From the NCBI GenBank assembly GCA_001724245.1, contig MEDX01000040.1, positions 1 to 34,324 of the forward strand: a stretch of DNA of 34,324 nucleotides, in the 5' to 3' direction. Of the stretch, positions 9,934 to 22,009 are shown piece after piece. Origin of the DNA: Fonticula-like sp. SCN 57-25 (taxonomy: Eukaryota > Nucleariida > Rotosphaerida). The notes beneath the pieces are model-generated. The model was given only the letters and a program-made list of their open reading frames with translations. It was not told where the DNA came from and did no database searches. Numbering within the stretch: position 1 is the stretch's first letter; the number at the start of each line of letters is the position of its first letter. The translations under genes and the position numbers were made by a program.

Positions 9934-12900
9934 TCACTCGGCGCTCGGCGCTTCCGGTGCATGTTCCTCTGCGGCCGCCGCGCCCTTGAGCGCCGTTGTG
10001 GCCCGCAACTGGGCAAGCTCCACTTCGGCGGCCTGGTCCAGCAGGCGGAACTCGAGCTGCTGGCAGATGTGCTTCACGGCCTGATACTTGTCCTCGAGGG
10101 CACTGACCTGCGTCTGCCAGGCCTGCTCTTGCGTCTGTTGCCGTTTCAGCTGCACGACGTGGTCAGTTGACGAGAGCGCGACCAAAAAAACGTACCAAAT
10201 CCTCATTCAGGGTCCGCTGCGCCGAAATGGCCGTCTCGGAAGATGCCAACTTTGCCTTGAGCAGCCGAATCTCGGTCGAGTAAGATCTGACCAACGAGTG
10301 TAAGTAAAAACACATTGACCAATTCGCATAAAAACGACGCACTCTAAAAGCAGGCGGCTCTTTTCATCTTCTAATTGGAGCGACCGAATTACGTGGTCCT
10401 TTTCGCGCGCCAATGTAGCGAGAGTCTCGACTTCCTTCTTGCCCTCCTCGTGCGTGGCAGAATCGCGCTCCCAAAGCAGCAGCTGCGACGAAAGCTGCTG
10501 CACCTGGTGGGTCAGGTCGTCCACCGTCAGCGCCTTTGCCTCTGCAGTCGCTGTCCGCATTTCGAGAAGCGAGACGCGCTCCTCTGATGCCTCCAGCTTT
10601 GCCGTCTGCACAGTCACGCGGGCCTGAAGCTGCTGCAGCATCGCGTCCTTATCAATGCACGCGTCTCCGAGGCGCTTCGAGTCCTCACGATACTTGCTCG
10701 TCTTGCTCTGCAGCTCGGCGACCCACTTTTCATGAATGTCCTTGATTGCAACCAGATCCGTGCGCTGCGTGGCCACCTTTTGGTGCAGCTGCTTGAGCTC
10801 GGCCTTGTTCAAGCGCAGCTCCTCAAACTAGAGGTAAAGGTTAGCAGACGCTACAAATGATGACAAAGCGTACCAGTGATTCGTGGTCGGCGTCCTGCAG
10901 CATGCGAGCTTGCTTTTGGCGGTGAAGGCTTCGTACCAGCTGCGCGTACTGATGGCGCAGCTCGCGCTCAAACAAGAGCTGGTTCTGCAGCATAAAGAGA
11001 TCGCGACCCGACGCACTTTCAACCAGCGTCTGCGACGGCTCCACCGTGCTCGGCGACGACGGCGCGCTCATCGAGCTGTCGCTGCCGACGCGCTCGATCT
11101 GGTACGCGCGCATCACCTCATCCGAGGCAAGGCGGTAGGCCGAATACTTTGACGTCAGCGCGGGCACGCGCGACATGGGCTCCGACCGCCGCCTGCGGCC
11201 CTTGCTCGCCGTCCACCCCAACGGCTGATCCGGTACGTGAGCGCCAGGCTCAAAGGGAGACGTCGGCGCCGACCGATCGTCGAACACGCCAACAGGCGAC
11301 GACGCGTTTTTGGGAGACGAAACGGACATCGTCCCGAGGATTTCTTCAAGGATAGATGACGACTGGGCGCGCTTCGGGGTGGGAACCTCGACTTCTGCGG
11401 AGGGCCGCGGGGCATCGTCGCTTGCAAGCGGAGGCGACTGTGGGGCGTCAGGGTAAGGCGATGCCAGCGGGGAGTCAACCAGCGGCGGGGGCGATCCGAC
11501 GTGCGCCATTGAGTCCGCGGCCAGATTGAGGGAAGGGAGAGCGTCGCTGCTAGGAGTCGAGCTGCTTCTTTCGTCGTGCTCGCCAAAAACGGCGTGCTCG
11601 GTGCTCATTTCAAGGACATCTTCGGGTGTCATGTTGGCAAAGCGCGCCTCGCTTAGCTCGTCTTCCTTTGACGACAGAAAAAGACTCGGTGACAGCGACC
11701 GGCGCCGGAAGAGGGGCTGAAAGGCGGTCAGAAACAAAAGAAAAGCACGACGAGACGCGGCGTACGAAAACAAAAGTGGAAAGCTTGGTGCGCAGCGAGG
11801 TGGTCTGGGACGAGTTGCGCATAAAGTCTAGCATATTGCAGGGAAACACGCCGTACAATACATCAAAGTACAGTTCAAAAACACCCATAAACTTGTCACT
11901 TTCGGCTGCCTCGAGCCCAACGCCTCCCGCGTCTATAGCTGTTTAGCATGCAAAAGTACGAAATGGTGCTCGTACCGGTGAACGAGTTCCAGTCAGATAA
12001 TAACCAGCGCGAGTCAATCTCTGCAAGAGCGATAGATTCCGTGGTAAATGTCGACGCCACTTCGACCGCATCGTCGTCGCCTTCCGGTAATGATACCTCT
12101 TCATTGGTCTCTTCCACCTGACCTTGCGTCTACAATCGCACTTAGCAAGGCAGTTATAAACTGGCTGACGTACGGCCTCAAAGACGCTCAGCCAGCGGAA
12201 GCACCGCTGAAATACCGCCATCAGCGTGCTGTAGAGGTCACCTAACCTTGACGAGCAGGATGGAATGAGCATCAGCAGTGTCCGGAGCTCGACCAGGAAG
12301 AGACTGAAGGATTCGTCCACCTGCGCGCCAGTCAGAACAGGATCTTGGACAGAGAGCACATACCAGCAATGATGTCACGAGCGCGGAGAAAGAAGGCGTG
12401 TCCATCACATCGCTGATACCGCGAGCATGTCGCGAAACTAATTGGGCAAAGAGGTCCATGGCAACCACGCGAGTCGGCTTGGCGGCGATCCTTGGCGCGA
12501 GGTGGTTGAAAAAGGTGCGGGCATCCAGCTCGCCCAGGGCAAGAACAACAGCAACAGCGCGGTCCCCGTTGCGCATTGCGCTTTGGAACAGACTCACTGC
12601 GAGCTGCTCGTCCTTTACCCCCAATTCGGCCAGGAGCGCCGTAGCCGCAGATGAGGCTGCGATATGCGACGATTCGGCATGCTTTCTCAAAAACGGGTAC
12701 CATTCGGCCGCCTTGTCGCCTGCTCCGCCTATCTGCAGCAGCTGCATGCATGAAAGCAAAACACTCGCCTGCTTGTCCGTGGTCTCCGTGTCCAGCTTGG
12801 CCGCGCGGACTTCTGCAAAGAGCTGTGCATCGGTGGTGAGCGTTTGGCGGCCCAGGGTTCGGACGTCGTACCAGAGGGCTAGCGGTCACATTGGCGCCTG

Positions 12901-13003
12901 CTGTCCTTCCTAAATCCTTCAAGCGGTCTATCAAGTCTTGGTCCAGCGTGCCGCTCTTTGTTGCCGACACAACCCCCCGCACGATCTCCTTGGTGACCTG
13001 CAT
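9934..13003 (-). CDS. TSC1: Hamartin (TSC1), scaffold of the TSC complex
   Basis: Exons on the minus strand are 13003-12872, 12822-12364, 12320-12174, 12129-11976, 11932-11766, 11716-10874, 10827-10343, 10286-10196 and 10149-9934, giving 897 residues. TSC1 stabilises TSC2, the Rheb GAP that restrains TORC1. The N-terminal half is helical (HEAT-like). Residues about 315-337 contain LYFDVLYGVFPCNMLDFMR, which matches human LFHRLYGMYPCNFVSFLR. The middle is Ser/Pro-rich and probably disordered. The coiled coil starts near residue 590 with LQNQLLFERELRHQ (human LHNQLLYERFKRQ) and runs to about 870, ending with a YQAVKHICQQLEFRLLDQ block like human YEAQKRITQVFELEILD. TSC2 is not in the window. The first intron (12871-12823) was placed by its GTACG start and the frame change. 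Confidence 0.9.
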
Positions 13004-13094
13004 CCCGCTTCAGGCGCACAGGCACTGAATACCGTAAAGTTGTGAAATGCTGACATCACGTTACCGTTCCTGTTTCAGACCTGCCCTGCCGAGG

Positions 13095-13997
13095 ATGTCC
13101 GAGGTAAAGCTGGAGTGGATCATTGAGCTGGCCCGCGCGGCTGGCGCCCACATCAAGGCCGCCTTTGTGGTCGACAAGAAGATCGAGTACAAGGGAGAGA
13201 ACGATCTGGTGACGGACACTGACAAGGCGGTGGAGGAGGCAATCATCACCTCGATCCGCGCCAAGTTTCCCACGCACCACTTTTTGGCCGAGGAGTCGTC
13301 CGCCCTCGCCGAGGTCTTCCCTTCGCTCACCGACGCGCCGACCTGGATCATTGACCCGGTCGACGGCACCACCAACTTTGCGCACAGCCACCCCTTTGTT
13401 GCGGTGTCGATTGCTTTCGCTGTCAACAAGGTGGTTCAGATGGGCGTCGTGTACAACCCGGTTCTGGACGAGCTGTTCTATGCCGAGCGCGGATCTGGCG
13501 CGTTCCTGAATGGACAGCGCATCAGCGTGAGCACGCAGACGTCGATCGGCCGCAGCCTTGTCACGACGGGCTTTAACGCGTATGTGGTCGGAGCCGAGCG
13601 TGGGTCTGGCATGTACGCGTCATCAAACATTCCCTACCCGAACGGCGTGCCGCCGACGCGTGAAACGCGCCCGCCGCTTCCCAAGACGCGCTGCCTGGAC
13701 GCCACCCTGAATAACCTGCACGCCGCACTCTGCCTGGCGCAGGATGTGCGCCGCTGCGGCTCCGCGGCCCTTGACATGTGCTACGTGGCATGCGGTCGCT
13801 ACGAGCTGTACTTTGAGTGGGGCCCGCGCGAGTGGGACTTTGCCGCCGGGCTTGTCATCCTTCAGGAGGCTGGCGGTATCATTACACGGTTTGACGGAAG
13901 CGAATTTGACATTTCGTGCCGCGACGCCGTGGCGGCCAACTCGCGCGCGCTCGCCGACCAGTTGATACCGTACCTCGAGCTCCCCGTCATCGTATAA
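13095..13997 (+). CDS. IMPA1: Inositol monophosphatase
   Basis: A single exon, 300 residues. It hydrolyses inositol monophosphates to free inositol with Mg2+, feeding phosphoinositide synthesis. All family motifs are present: LAEESS (Glu66, Glu67), IIDPVDGTTNFAH (Asp87, Asp90) and EWDFAAG (Asp248). The WIIDP to FVAVSI block is nearly identical to human IMPA1. Relative to IMPA1 there is an insert of roughly 30 residues between the TTGFNA strand and the RRCGSAALDMC helix, rich in Pro, Gly and Arg. I chose the ATG at 13095 (MSEVKLEWI); an in-frame ATG at 13047 would add 16 residues. The start lies 91 bp from that of TSC1, so the two share a promoter region. Confidence 0.93.
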   Translation: MSEVKLEWIIELARAAGAHIKAAFVVDKKIEYKGENDLVTDTDKAVEEAIITSIRAKFPTHHFLAEESSALAEVFPSLTDAPTWIIDPVDGTTNFAHSHPFVAVSIAFAVNKVVQMGVVYNPVLDELFYAERGSGAFLNGQRISVSTQTSIGRSLVTTGFNAYVVGAERGSGMYASSNIPYPNGVPPTRETRPPLPKTRCLDATLNNLHAALCLAQDVRRCGSAALDMCYVACGRYELYFEWGPREWDFAAGLVILQEAGGIITRFDGSEFDISCRDAVAANSRALADQLIPYLELPVIV

Positions 13998-14085
13998 TTT
14001 TGTTTTTTTGCTATCCAAAAAGGAGTTGCAGTTTTCAATGCATTTACATAATACATTCCTCAAGCACAGCTATCTAAAACTACCA

Positions 14086-15921
14086 CTACTTGTACGAAGG
14101 CTCTACCCAGCCGCCAAACTCGCGCTCAAGCTCCTGCGCCACGCGGAGGCAGAGCCCGTCGTTGCCCTTGGCGGCCACGACCTGCACGCCGAGAGGCATG
14201 CCATCGCGGCTGAGGCCAACGGGAATGGCCGTTACTGGCACATCCAGTACGTTAAAGATGGCAGTGTACACAAAGTTGAACGGGTAAAACGACGGCTCGT
14301 AGTGCTGCGCGCGCGTTAGCAAAAGCAAAATTTTGTTGCGAGCGTACCTTGTAAGCAGTGCACGGGTGGGAAGGGACGATGAGAACACCGTCGCGACCAA
14401 GCGCGGCATTGAGCGCCTCGCGCAGCTCCTTGCCCTCCACCTGGGCGCGGGCGTGCGCGGCAGGGGTCAGCCTGTCACAGCAGCATGAGCATGGCCATGC
14501 ACATAATCGATATATCGTACTTTGCGTTCATGGGCTCAATCATTGAGTACAGAACGCCGGGCAGGGTAAAGTTGGACATGCCAAGCACAACACGGACGAG
14601 CTCAGAGAGCGGGTTAAAGTTGTCCGTCTCATTGCCCATCAGATACCTACAGCAGGTGTGAGAAAAACAACAATCTACCACAAAGGGGCATACTTGAAGT
14701 GGTTGTTGTTGGCATCGTAGAGCATGCTGGACCAGATATTGAAGGCGTTATCAAAGCCGGGCAGGTAAAGGTCCCTGGCATCAATCATGCCGCAGCGCTC
14801 AGTGAGTGTGCTGTGAACCGAGCGAACCGCGCGGCGGATCTCGGGCGAGACACTCTGCACGAGAGGCGTCCTGAACGACTCGGTAAAGTAGACACGGACC
14901 TTGGAAAGGTCCACCTTGGCGGGGTCGGCGATGCTCGACGGGTCGCTCGCGATGAGGCGCAGGACCGGGTAGAGGTCGCCGGCATAGCGGCAAAGCGGGC
15001 CGGACGAGCAGTAGCGCACGATTTCGTCCACGACCGGGGGGTGCTGGCCGCTGCTGTCGACGAGGCCGGGCGTGGGCTTGTGGCCAAACACGCCGTTAAA
15101 AAAGGCGGGCATGCGAATGGAGCCGCCAATATCAGAGCCCAAACCAAAAATAGACGCTCCGCCGCCGATGATGGCGCCCTCGCCGCCCGAGCTGCCGCCG
15201 ACATGGCGCGACAGGTCGTAGGGGTTGTTGGTCCTGCCCCAGATCTTACAAATATGTTAGTCTCGAGGCCAAGGGAGCGACGCGAGGCGTACCGTGTTGT
15301 ACGTTTCATACCACATGCACAGCTCAGGGATGTTGGTCACACCGAACGGAATGCTAATACCGGCCTTATCAGAACACTATCAGGGCCATAGAGAGCGCGT
15401 ACAGGCCAGCGGTGCGAAGCTTGGCGACAGCCGGGGAATCTTCCTTGGCCGCGCCGAGGCCCATGCGCGACTTGAGGCCAGCCGAGTGCGGCATGCCGGT
15501 GAGCTTGAGGCTCTCCTTGATGGTGCAGGGCACGCCGAGGAAAGGCTGCTTGATAGCGCTATACTGCCCCGAGGCGAGCTTCTCGTCGGCCTGCTTCGCC
15601 TCGATGAGCGCCTCCGCGAACCGGTCCACGACTACGGCATTGAGGAACGGGTTCACCAACTTGATGCGGTCAATGTAGAGCTGCACGAGCTCCACCGACG
15701 TTGTTTCCTTGTCGCGCAGCTGGGTCGCAAGGGGTCAGCCATGTCGCGCGCGAGTCGAACCACCGTACCTTTTGGGCCAGCTGCGTCGCGGGCAATAGCA
15801 GCAGCGGGTGCTGGATAGCCATGCTGCCCTTGGGGCGCTTGACGGTAGGGCGGATGCAGAGCATCATGAGCTTTGCAAAGAGGCCCCATAGGTAGCCCAG
15901 CATCCCGACAATCGCACTCAT
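14086..15921 (-). CDS. FAAH2: Fatty-acid amide hydrolase 2-like amidase, membrane-anchored
   Basis: Exons on the minus strand are 15921-15769, 15719-15403, 15353-15293, 15244-14694, 14646-14521, 14471-14348 and 14304-14086, giving 516 residues. Amidase-signature enzymes of this branch hydrolyse fatty-acid amides at membranes. A hydrophobic N-terminal segment (about residues 3-24) fits an anchor. The catalytic triad is complete: Lys119 in VPCTIKES, Ser195 in GGSSGGEG and Ser219 in SDIGGSIRMP, with the same 24-residue spacing between the serines as in FAAH. The TNIPELCMWYE block and the end EFGGWVEPSYK match human FAAH2 closely. The 15402-15354 intron was resolved by using the ATTAG acceptor, which restores RTAGLIPFGVTN without a gap. 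Confidence 0.93.
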
Positions 15922-16156
15922 CCTGCGCGTCGTCTCGTGTCGTCTCGACTTTGAGCGCGGGCCGACCCCTTCCCGGCAATGATCTCTGATTGGCCACCCA
16001 CCCTGAGTAGGGGAATGCAGTCGGACCACCCGGCAGCATTCCGGGGTGATGAACTTGCATCCCCCGAATTTGTGAACCGTCAACCGTCATTTCCCAACTT
16101 TTCAACGACGCGCGTTCAGGTGATCGGCAGCCAGTGGGCGATCTCGGCCGCGACAC

Positions 16157-16167
16157 TTGGCGGGAAA
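16157..16167 (+). promoter_or_regulatory. E2F-type site upstream of the RasGAP gene
   Basis: TTGGCGGGAAA is a strong E2F consensus variant and ends 13 bp before the ATG at 16181. It is seen directly; cell-cycle control is inferred. Confidence 0.35.
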
Positions 16168-16180
16168 GACGTCCTTCGCA

Positions 16181-19100
16181 ATGGACGAATTCTTCTTTGA
16201 GGACGCGTACGCGGACTCTCCCGCGTTCAGACTAAAGATCGATGAGCACTGGCGGCACGTCGAGGCGCTCTGGGAGGGATTGCGGCGTATTCAGGTTGCT
16301 GCTCAGCGACTAGCCGCCGCGGAGCGCCGTACGTCGAGAGCGTTGGCCGTAGTTGTGCTATGTCACTTACACGGTTTGTACAGATGCACTGCAGACGAGC
16401 CAGCAGCTGGCCGACGAGTTCCAGATGTTCAAGTCGATCGGGATGGCGACGGCAACTACGCCCGGGGCCTCCGAGAGTACGATTTATGGGGCACGCTCAT
16501 CTTGGTCGACTCACTTGTGCTTTCCTCTAGGTAAAACGGCCCTTTCTCGCTTTGGGCAGACGTTTACGGCTCTGGATATTCACCGCGAGCACTTTGTACG
16601 TTACCCATGCCGGAACTCGCCAATGCTGACTACTACCCCGCAGCTCTCGCATCTTGAGGAGGTTCTTGTGCAATCCTGCCAAAAGTTTTACGTCGAAGAG
16701 TTTATGCCGGCAAAGGAGCTGAAGGCAAAGATGGAGCGCGAGCAGGCAGACATGGAGTCGGAGCTGGGCAAGCTGGGGTCTCTTTCAAAGAAGAAGGAGG
16801 CCAAGGGCTCCAACAAGGAGGCCGAGGTCCGTTACCCGCCTTTGTGCCGTCTGCATCGCTGACGCACTAAAAGATTTTTACCATTCTGCGCACTATGCGC
16901 AAAAATTACCACCAATCGCTGCTGGAGCTTGCGGAGCGTCTGACCTGGCTTACCTCCACGACGCACGTCCGCTTTGCGGAGAAGGCGGCGCTCTACGTGA
17001 GCGGCCTGTGCAAGTTTTACACGAGCTGTGCCACCCTGGCCGACGGCGTCGTTCCTGTTGTGCAGGAGCTGACCGCCGATTTGCAAGAGGTGCGACTTTG
17101 CCGCTTGCTTTCTTTTGCTGACGTGGCGACTCGCGGAGTAGGCGCTCGCCCAGACGCAGCTCGAGCGCGAAGACCACGAGCAGGCTATCCAACAGCTGCT
17201 TGAGAACGGTGTGCGTCAATTTGAGGACACCATTGCGCCGTCTGCGGCCGCGCTTTCTGAGCTGCGCACGCAATACCTGGATGCGGTAGAGCACGGGCTC
17301 AGCTCGAGCGTGTCGCCGCACCGCTCCGGGTACCTGTTCAAGCGCGGATCCGGTACCATCAAAAACTGGAGCAGGCGATATTTCCGCATCAACATGTCGG
17401 ACTGTAGACTCGAGTACACGAACCCAAAGGACCCGAATGCATCGACGGTGGCCGTCTACCTAGAGGGCGGCTCTGTCGGTGAGATTGAGCAGGACGACAG
17501 GCGCTTTGTGTTTCAGATTTCGGCAAAGGGAATGTACGTGCTTTGACGCCTGCCTTTCTGCCGCGAGCTCACTTTTTTCGGCAGCTCGTATTTCCTGCAG
17601 GCCGAGAACGAAGTAGATATGATGGAGTGGATCATGGCCCTCATGTCTGCGATCAACGCCAGCTCGCAGGCGCGCCCCGGTAGCCCCGTAAAGGACATGT
17701 TTTCCCCTGCCGACTCTAGATCCGCGTCGCCTGAAAAGAGCACCAGCTCTGTACGTACTTTTTTATGTGTATCCATTGCTGATGCCTTTTCCGCAGCCGC
17801 GACCCCTGGGAATGCTGCGCGCCAGTTCCAGCCGCCTTCAGCTCGAGTCGCTGGACGATGTACGCCTAGCTTTCCACGTGCCGCTGTGCGCACTAACAGT
17901 TTACTTTTAGATTGTCCTGCGGTCGGTCGAACGCCAGGAGGACTCGTCCTACATGAAGAACGGCGAGCTTCACCTGCAGCGCGAAGGCCGCAAGCCGTCT
18001 CGGTCGCTCTCGCGTGCGACTCTCTTTGGAGACAGCACGCCCGAGTCGCCCTGGCGCGAGGTGTCTGCTCACCTCACCAAGGAGGGCCGACTCGTTATGT
18101 TTGAGTACGAGCGCCCGCGCGCCACCTCTGGCGGTGAAAAGACCCTTGCTCGGCGTTCTGCTGGCGTGAGCCCCACGGTTGCCATGCAGTCCAACACGAG
18201 TCTTCTGAACGGCTCGCAGCTGTCGTCGCGGGGGCGGCCGCGCGCGGTGCTCAACGTAGATTTGCCCCAGATGATGCGCGCCGACATTGAGGTCCTGCAC
18301 GAGTCGCTGGTCCACCGCCGCTTTGCGTTCAGCATCACCACGTCGCAGAAGCGCTACGTCCTGGCGGCGTTGAGCCCCAGCGAGCGCGACCAGTGGGTTC
18401 TTTTGCTCAAGCAGTACTGCTCGGACAACGTCCGCGCGAGCCCCGGAAACGAGTGCAGGTCGGTCGTCACCCTCAACATCGAGGTCCAGGAGGCGCGCTA
18501 CCTCGCCCCGTACGATGTCTACTGCGAGATTCTCGTTGATAGCGTCAAGCGTGCCCAGACGGCCACGCGGTCAAAGTCGACGGGCGCTTTCTGGGGAGAG
18601 CTGTTTACGTTCCCGTGCGTGCTCGCCAATGTGTGAAACTTTTTTGTGCTAATGTTTGGGTCAGTGATATCCCCGAGGTCGAGGAGGGCATTACTCTGCT
18701 GTTCAAGGGCGAGCAGCGCCTCTCAAAGGACATCGACATTGGGTTTGCGTTCTTGCCGGTTGAAGAGCTGACGACAAACACGAACGGCGGCTGGAGCTCC
18801 AGGACAAAGGCCATGTGCGCCGCTTCACGTTTGATACTTGTTGTTCTGACCGAATGCGTAGCCAACTGTCGCCGTCGCAGACGGAAGGCGCCAACAAGCC
18901 CGACGTCAAGCTGATGGTCAACCTGCGGACGCTCTACCTTCTCCCCATTGAGCAGTACAAGGAGTTTGAGGAGGCGTTCTTTTCGCTGGACGTGCCCAGC
19001 ATGCACGAGCTCGGAAAGGCCACGGACCGCCTAGAGATGTTGGCGACGGTGCGTCTCGCAGATACACAAGTTTTATTTTGCTGACCATGATTGGGTAGAT

Positions 19101-20158
19101 TGTGATGCGCATTCTGCATGCCAAGCACCTTGCTGTAAAGTGGCTCGACGACCTGTGCCTCGCTGAAGTCCAAAACACCGAGCTGAACAGCGTAAACACC
19201 CTCTTCCGCGGCAACTCGATTGCGTCAAAGGCAGTTGACGTCTACCTCAAGCTGACCGGCTACAACTACCTGAACGACACCATTGGCGACATCATCCGCG
19301 ACATTGTGGACTCGCGCACCGGCATCGAGGTGGACCCGTCTCGCCTCTCCAACAGCGATGACGTGGCCAAGCAGTCGCAGAAGCTGCTCGCCCTCGTGCA
19401 GCAGATCTGGACCGCCATCTGCCGGTCGGCGCCGTACTGCCCTCCGTACGCGCAGTTTTGTCTTTGAATGCGTATCATGCTAACAATGTTGTGCAGCACG
19501 CTTCGCATCATTTTCCGCCAGCTGCAGCGCCACTCGTTCCAGCAGTTTGGCACTGAGAACGGCTCCCAGTATATTATCGTCAGCGCGTTCTTGTTCCTGC
19601 GCTTCTTTTGCGCGGCCATCCTCACGCCCAAGCTCTTTGGCCTTGTGCACGGTACGCGACTGGTCCCTTTGCGCGCTGGTTCTAAACTCGCGACGCAGAC
19701 CACCCGGACGACAAGACGAGGCGGACGCTCATGCTGATTGCAAAGACCCTGCAGAACCTCGCCAACCTGACGCCCTTTGGCGCCAAGGAGGCGTACATGA
19801 TTCCCCTGAACGACTTTATGAACGTGCGTACCCGCCGTCGGCCCCGCGTGGCGTTGCTAAATGCGCCGTTTTGTAGGCCAACATGTCGGCGATGATGGAG
19901 TTTATCAACACTGTCTCGACGTACAACGAGGACGCGCCGGTTGTCGAGGTCAACTTTATCGACTACCCGCTAGAGCTGGCGCAGCTGCAGCAGTACATCA
20001 CGCTCCACCGCGACGCGCTGTACAGGCCGACGGCGGTGCCGCTCCGGCAGCTGCGGGACGCCTCGGAGAGGATTGAGAAGAAGCTGATGGCCGCCACGAC
20101 CGTGTCGTACGACGACTTTTTGAAGGAGGCGGCGGAGCATGCCACCGGACGCAGTTGA
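16181..20158 (+). CDS. Multidomain RasGAP: BAR-like, PH, second PH, C2, RasGAP (SynGAP/RASAL2 family)
   Basis: Fifteen exons (16181-16328, 16384-16476, 16531-16595, 16644-16826, 16874-17089, 17142-17533, 17585-17750, 17797-17859, 17911-18614, 18665-18814, 18862-19048, 19099-19445, 19497-19651, 19699-19823, 19877-20158) give 1091 residues. Residues 1 to about 280 are helical and look like a BAR domain of the ACAP/ASAP kind. A PH domain follows at about 296-395 ([18 protein letters not shown], then [10 protein letters not shown]). A second PH-like unit with a long insert spans about 455-610, then C2 at about 628-745. The GAP domain covers about 755-1010: [22 protein letters not shown] with arginine finger Arg826, [17 protein letters not shown], and [15 protein letters not shown]. 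It should switch off Ras-type GTPases at curved, phosphoinositide-rich membrane. The GAP core is typical of SynGAP; the BAR addition is not. Confidence 0.9.
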
Positions 20159-20567
20159 GTTTTTTTAGTAGTAGCACAGCGTGTGCATACCGATCCGCGC
20201 GTTTTTCCCTTTTCCCTCTTTTGCTACTGTGCTTTTTTAATTCTGGTGAAGCGTGGCCGTTTGCTATTTATTGGCCTGCTCCTTTGTACGGAACCGCGAG
20301 GCCACCTCTGTGGACGCGTTGGTTCCAAGTCATTTTTGTCTCTTTTTGCACTCGCTGTTTTGTTTTCTTTCGGTGTTAGACGAGTGGTTTCTTGTGTAAA
20401 GTGTATTGTACCGTGTCCGCATAGTGGTAATGAAACGCATACCTTGCAAATTCTGTTTGCCTTGGTCGTCCAGTCGCCACACCAAAGGCTCAAACTCGGA
20501 CAATTATAAATGGCCACGTGGATAGTGGCCTGATGTTTGCATTGTCAATATTGACGGGCACCGCACG
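20159..20567 (+). other. Intergenic region between the RasGAP gene and ERG24
   Basis: The 409 bp hold no supportable gene. The first part is T-rich, as expected for a 3' end. The last 65 bp look like the ERG24 promoter. I found no tRNA box, repeat array or transposon end. Confidence 0.6.
20505..20530 (+). promoter_or_regulatory. ERG24 promoter: TATA box next to a CACGTG-centred inverted repeat
   Basis: TATAAAT at 20505-20511 is followed at once by GGCCACGTGGATAGTGGCC (20512-20530). CACGTG is at 20515-20520, and GGCCAC and GTGGCC form inverted arms. The ATG is 37 bp further on. A bHLH regulator, possibly SREBP-like for a sterol gene, is speculative. Confidence 0.45.
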
Positions 20568-21997
20568 ATGCCGCCGCGCAAGGATGCCGCGCGCCCTCCT
20601 TTCGAGTACGAGTTCTTTGGGCCCGTTGGCACAGCCTTTATCATGGCAACGCTGCCTATCACGATAGTTGGGCTGTACGCGTTCTGTAATGAGGATGTCG
20701 GATGCTCGGTTTTGCCCCCTGCGCCGCTGAGCGCGGCCATCGCGGCGGTCGAGGCGCACATGCCGCTCATCACGCCGCTGGACGCGGGCCTTGTTCTTGG
20801 CTGGTTCATGCTGCACGTCGTGCTTTACGTTGTTCTCCCGGGGCCGGTTCGCCAGGGAATCACCAACCCCGACGGCAGCAAGCTGTCTTACACAATGAAT
20901 GGTTCGCCTCAGCGAGATCTCCTGCCATGGCTAACTCGTGCGCCCAGGTTTACTCGAGCTTGCCGTATCGCTCTCACTTGCTGTTGGACTGCACCTTTAC
21001 GGTGCCTTTGACATTACCATCATCTACCATCGGTTCCTCAACCTCGCCGTCACGTCCATTGCCTTTAGCATCATTCTGTCGGTCTACACCTACGCGGTGT
21101 CATTCGTCCCCGGCACTCTGCGCGCCGTCCCCGGCTCTTCGGGTACACTTTTATATATACTATTATTGCCTATGCTTAAACTGTAACGTAGACAATGTGA
21201 TCTACGACTTTTTCATTGGTCGCGCGCTGACGCCCCGGCTCCTTGGCCTCGACCTCAAGTTCTTCTGCGAGCAGCGCCCCGGCCTTTCGGCCTGGTGCCT
21301 TATCAACATCGCGTGCCTTGTCGAGCAGTACAATACGCTTGGTTATGTGACGAACGGCATGTGGGTTGTTGTGCTGCTGACCGTCATGTATGTTGTTGAC
21401 ACGTTTGTCTTTGAGGTTCGTGGCATATTCCCTCTATAAATTCGCTGACGCGCCGCGTAGGACGCGGTGTTGACCACGGCCGACATCATGACGGAAGGCT
21501 TTGGCTTTATGCTTGTCTTTGGCGACCTTGCGTGGGTGCCGTTCACGTACACCTTCCAGGCGCGCTTCCTTGTCGTGCAGCCCGACTCGCTCTCCCTAAC
21601 AGCCGCGCTCGCCATCGCCGCCCTCGGGCTTGCTGGCTTTCTCGTTTTCCGCATGTCCAACCTTGAAAAGCACCACTTTCGCCACAAGCCCGACAGCTGG
21701 CTGGCCAAGCGCCTTCAGTACATCAACACGGAGAGCGGCAGCAGGCTCATCACGTCCGGCTGGTGGGGCCGCGCGCGCCATATCAACTACTTTGGCGACT
21801 GGGTGCTCAGCCTGGCGCAGTGCATTGCAGCCGGCGGCGTGACCTCTTTCCTTCCGTACTGGTTTGTCATTTACTTTGGCATCCTGCTCGTGCACAGGGA
21901 GAGGCGCGACGAGCACAAGTGCAGGCTAAAGTACGGCAGGGACTGGGACAAGTACTGCAGCAAGGTCCCGTACCGTATCATCCCCTACATCTATTAA
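20568..21997 (+). CDS. ERG24: Delta(14)-sterol reductase (C14 reductase)
   Basis: Exons 20568-20901, 20948-21142, 21192-21415 and 21461-21997 give 429 residues. It reduces the C14-C15 double bond left by CYP51 demethylation, using NADPH in the ER membrane. The chain is a multi-span membrane protein. Family blocks are [10 protein letters not shown] near the start, [68 protein letters not shown] and the C-terminal [20 protein letters not shown] and YRIIPYIY. Length is normal for fungal ERG24 and for the reductase half of lamin B receptor. There is no N-terminal Tudor/RS region, so it is a reductase and not a lamin B receptor. TM7SF2/DHCR14 is the animal counterpart. Confidence 0.95.
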
Positions 21998-22003
21998 TGA
22001 ACA

Positions 22004-22009
22004 AATAAA
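22004..22009 (+). terminator. AATAAA polyadenylation signal after ERG24
   Basis: AATAAA lies 7 bp after the ERG24 stop codon (21995-21997) in an A/T-rich stretch. Use as a poly(A) signal is inferred. Confidence 0.35.

Noticed and set aside
12332-12890. Apparent frameshift near the TSC1 start, suggesting a broken gene
   Set aside because: A normal intron (12871-12823, GTACG start, CACAG end) joins the two frames in phase.
14699-15391. Plus-strand ORF of 230 codons opposite the amidase gene
   Set aside because: It is a shadow of the amidase exons; the minus strand carries all catalytic motifs.
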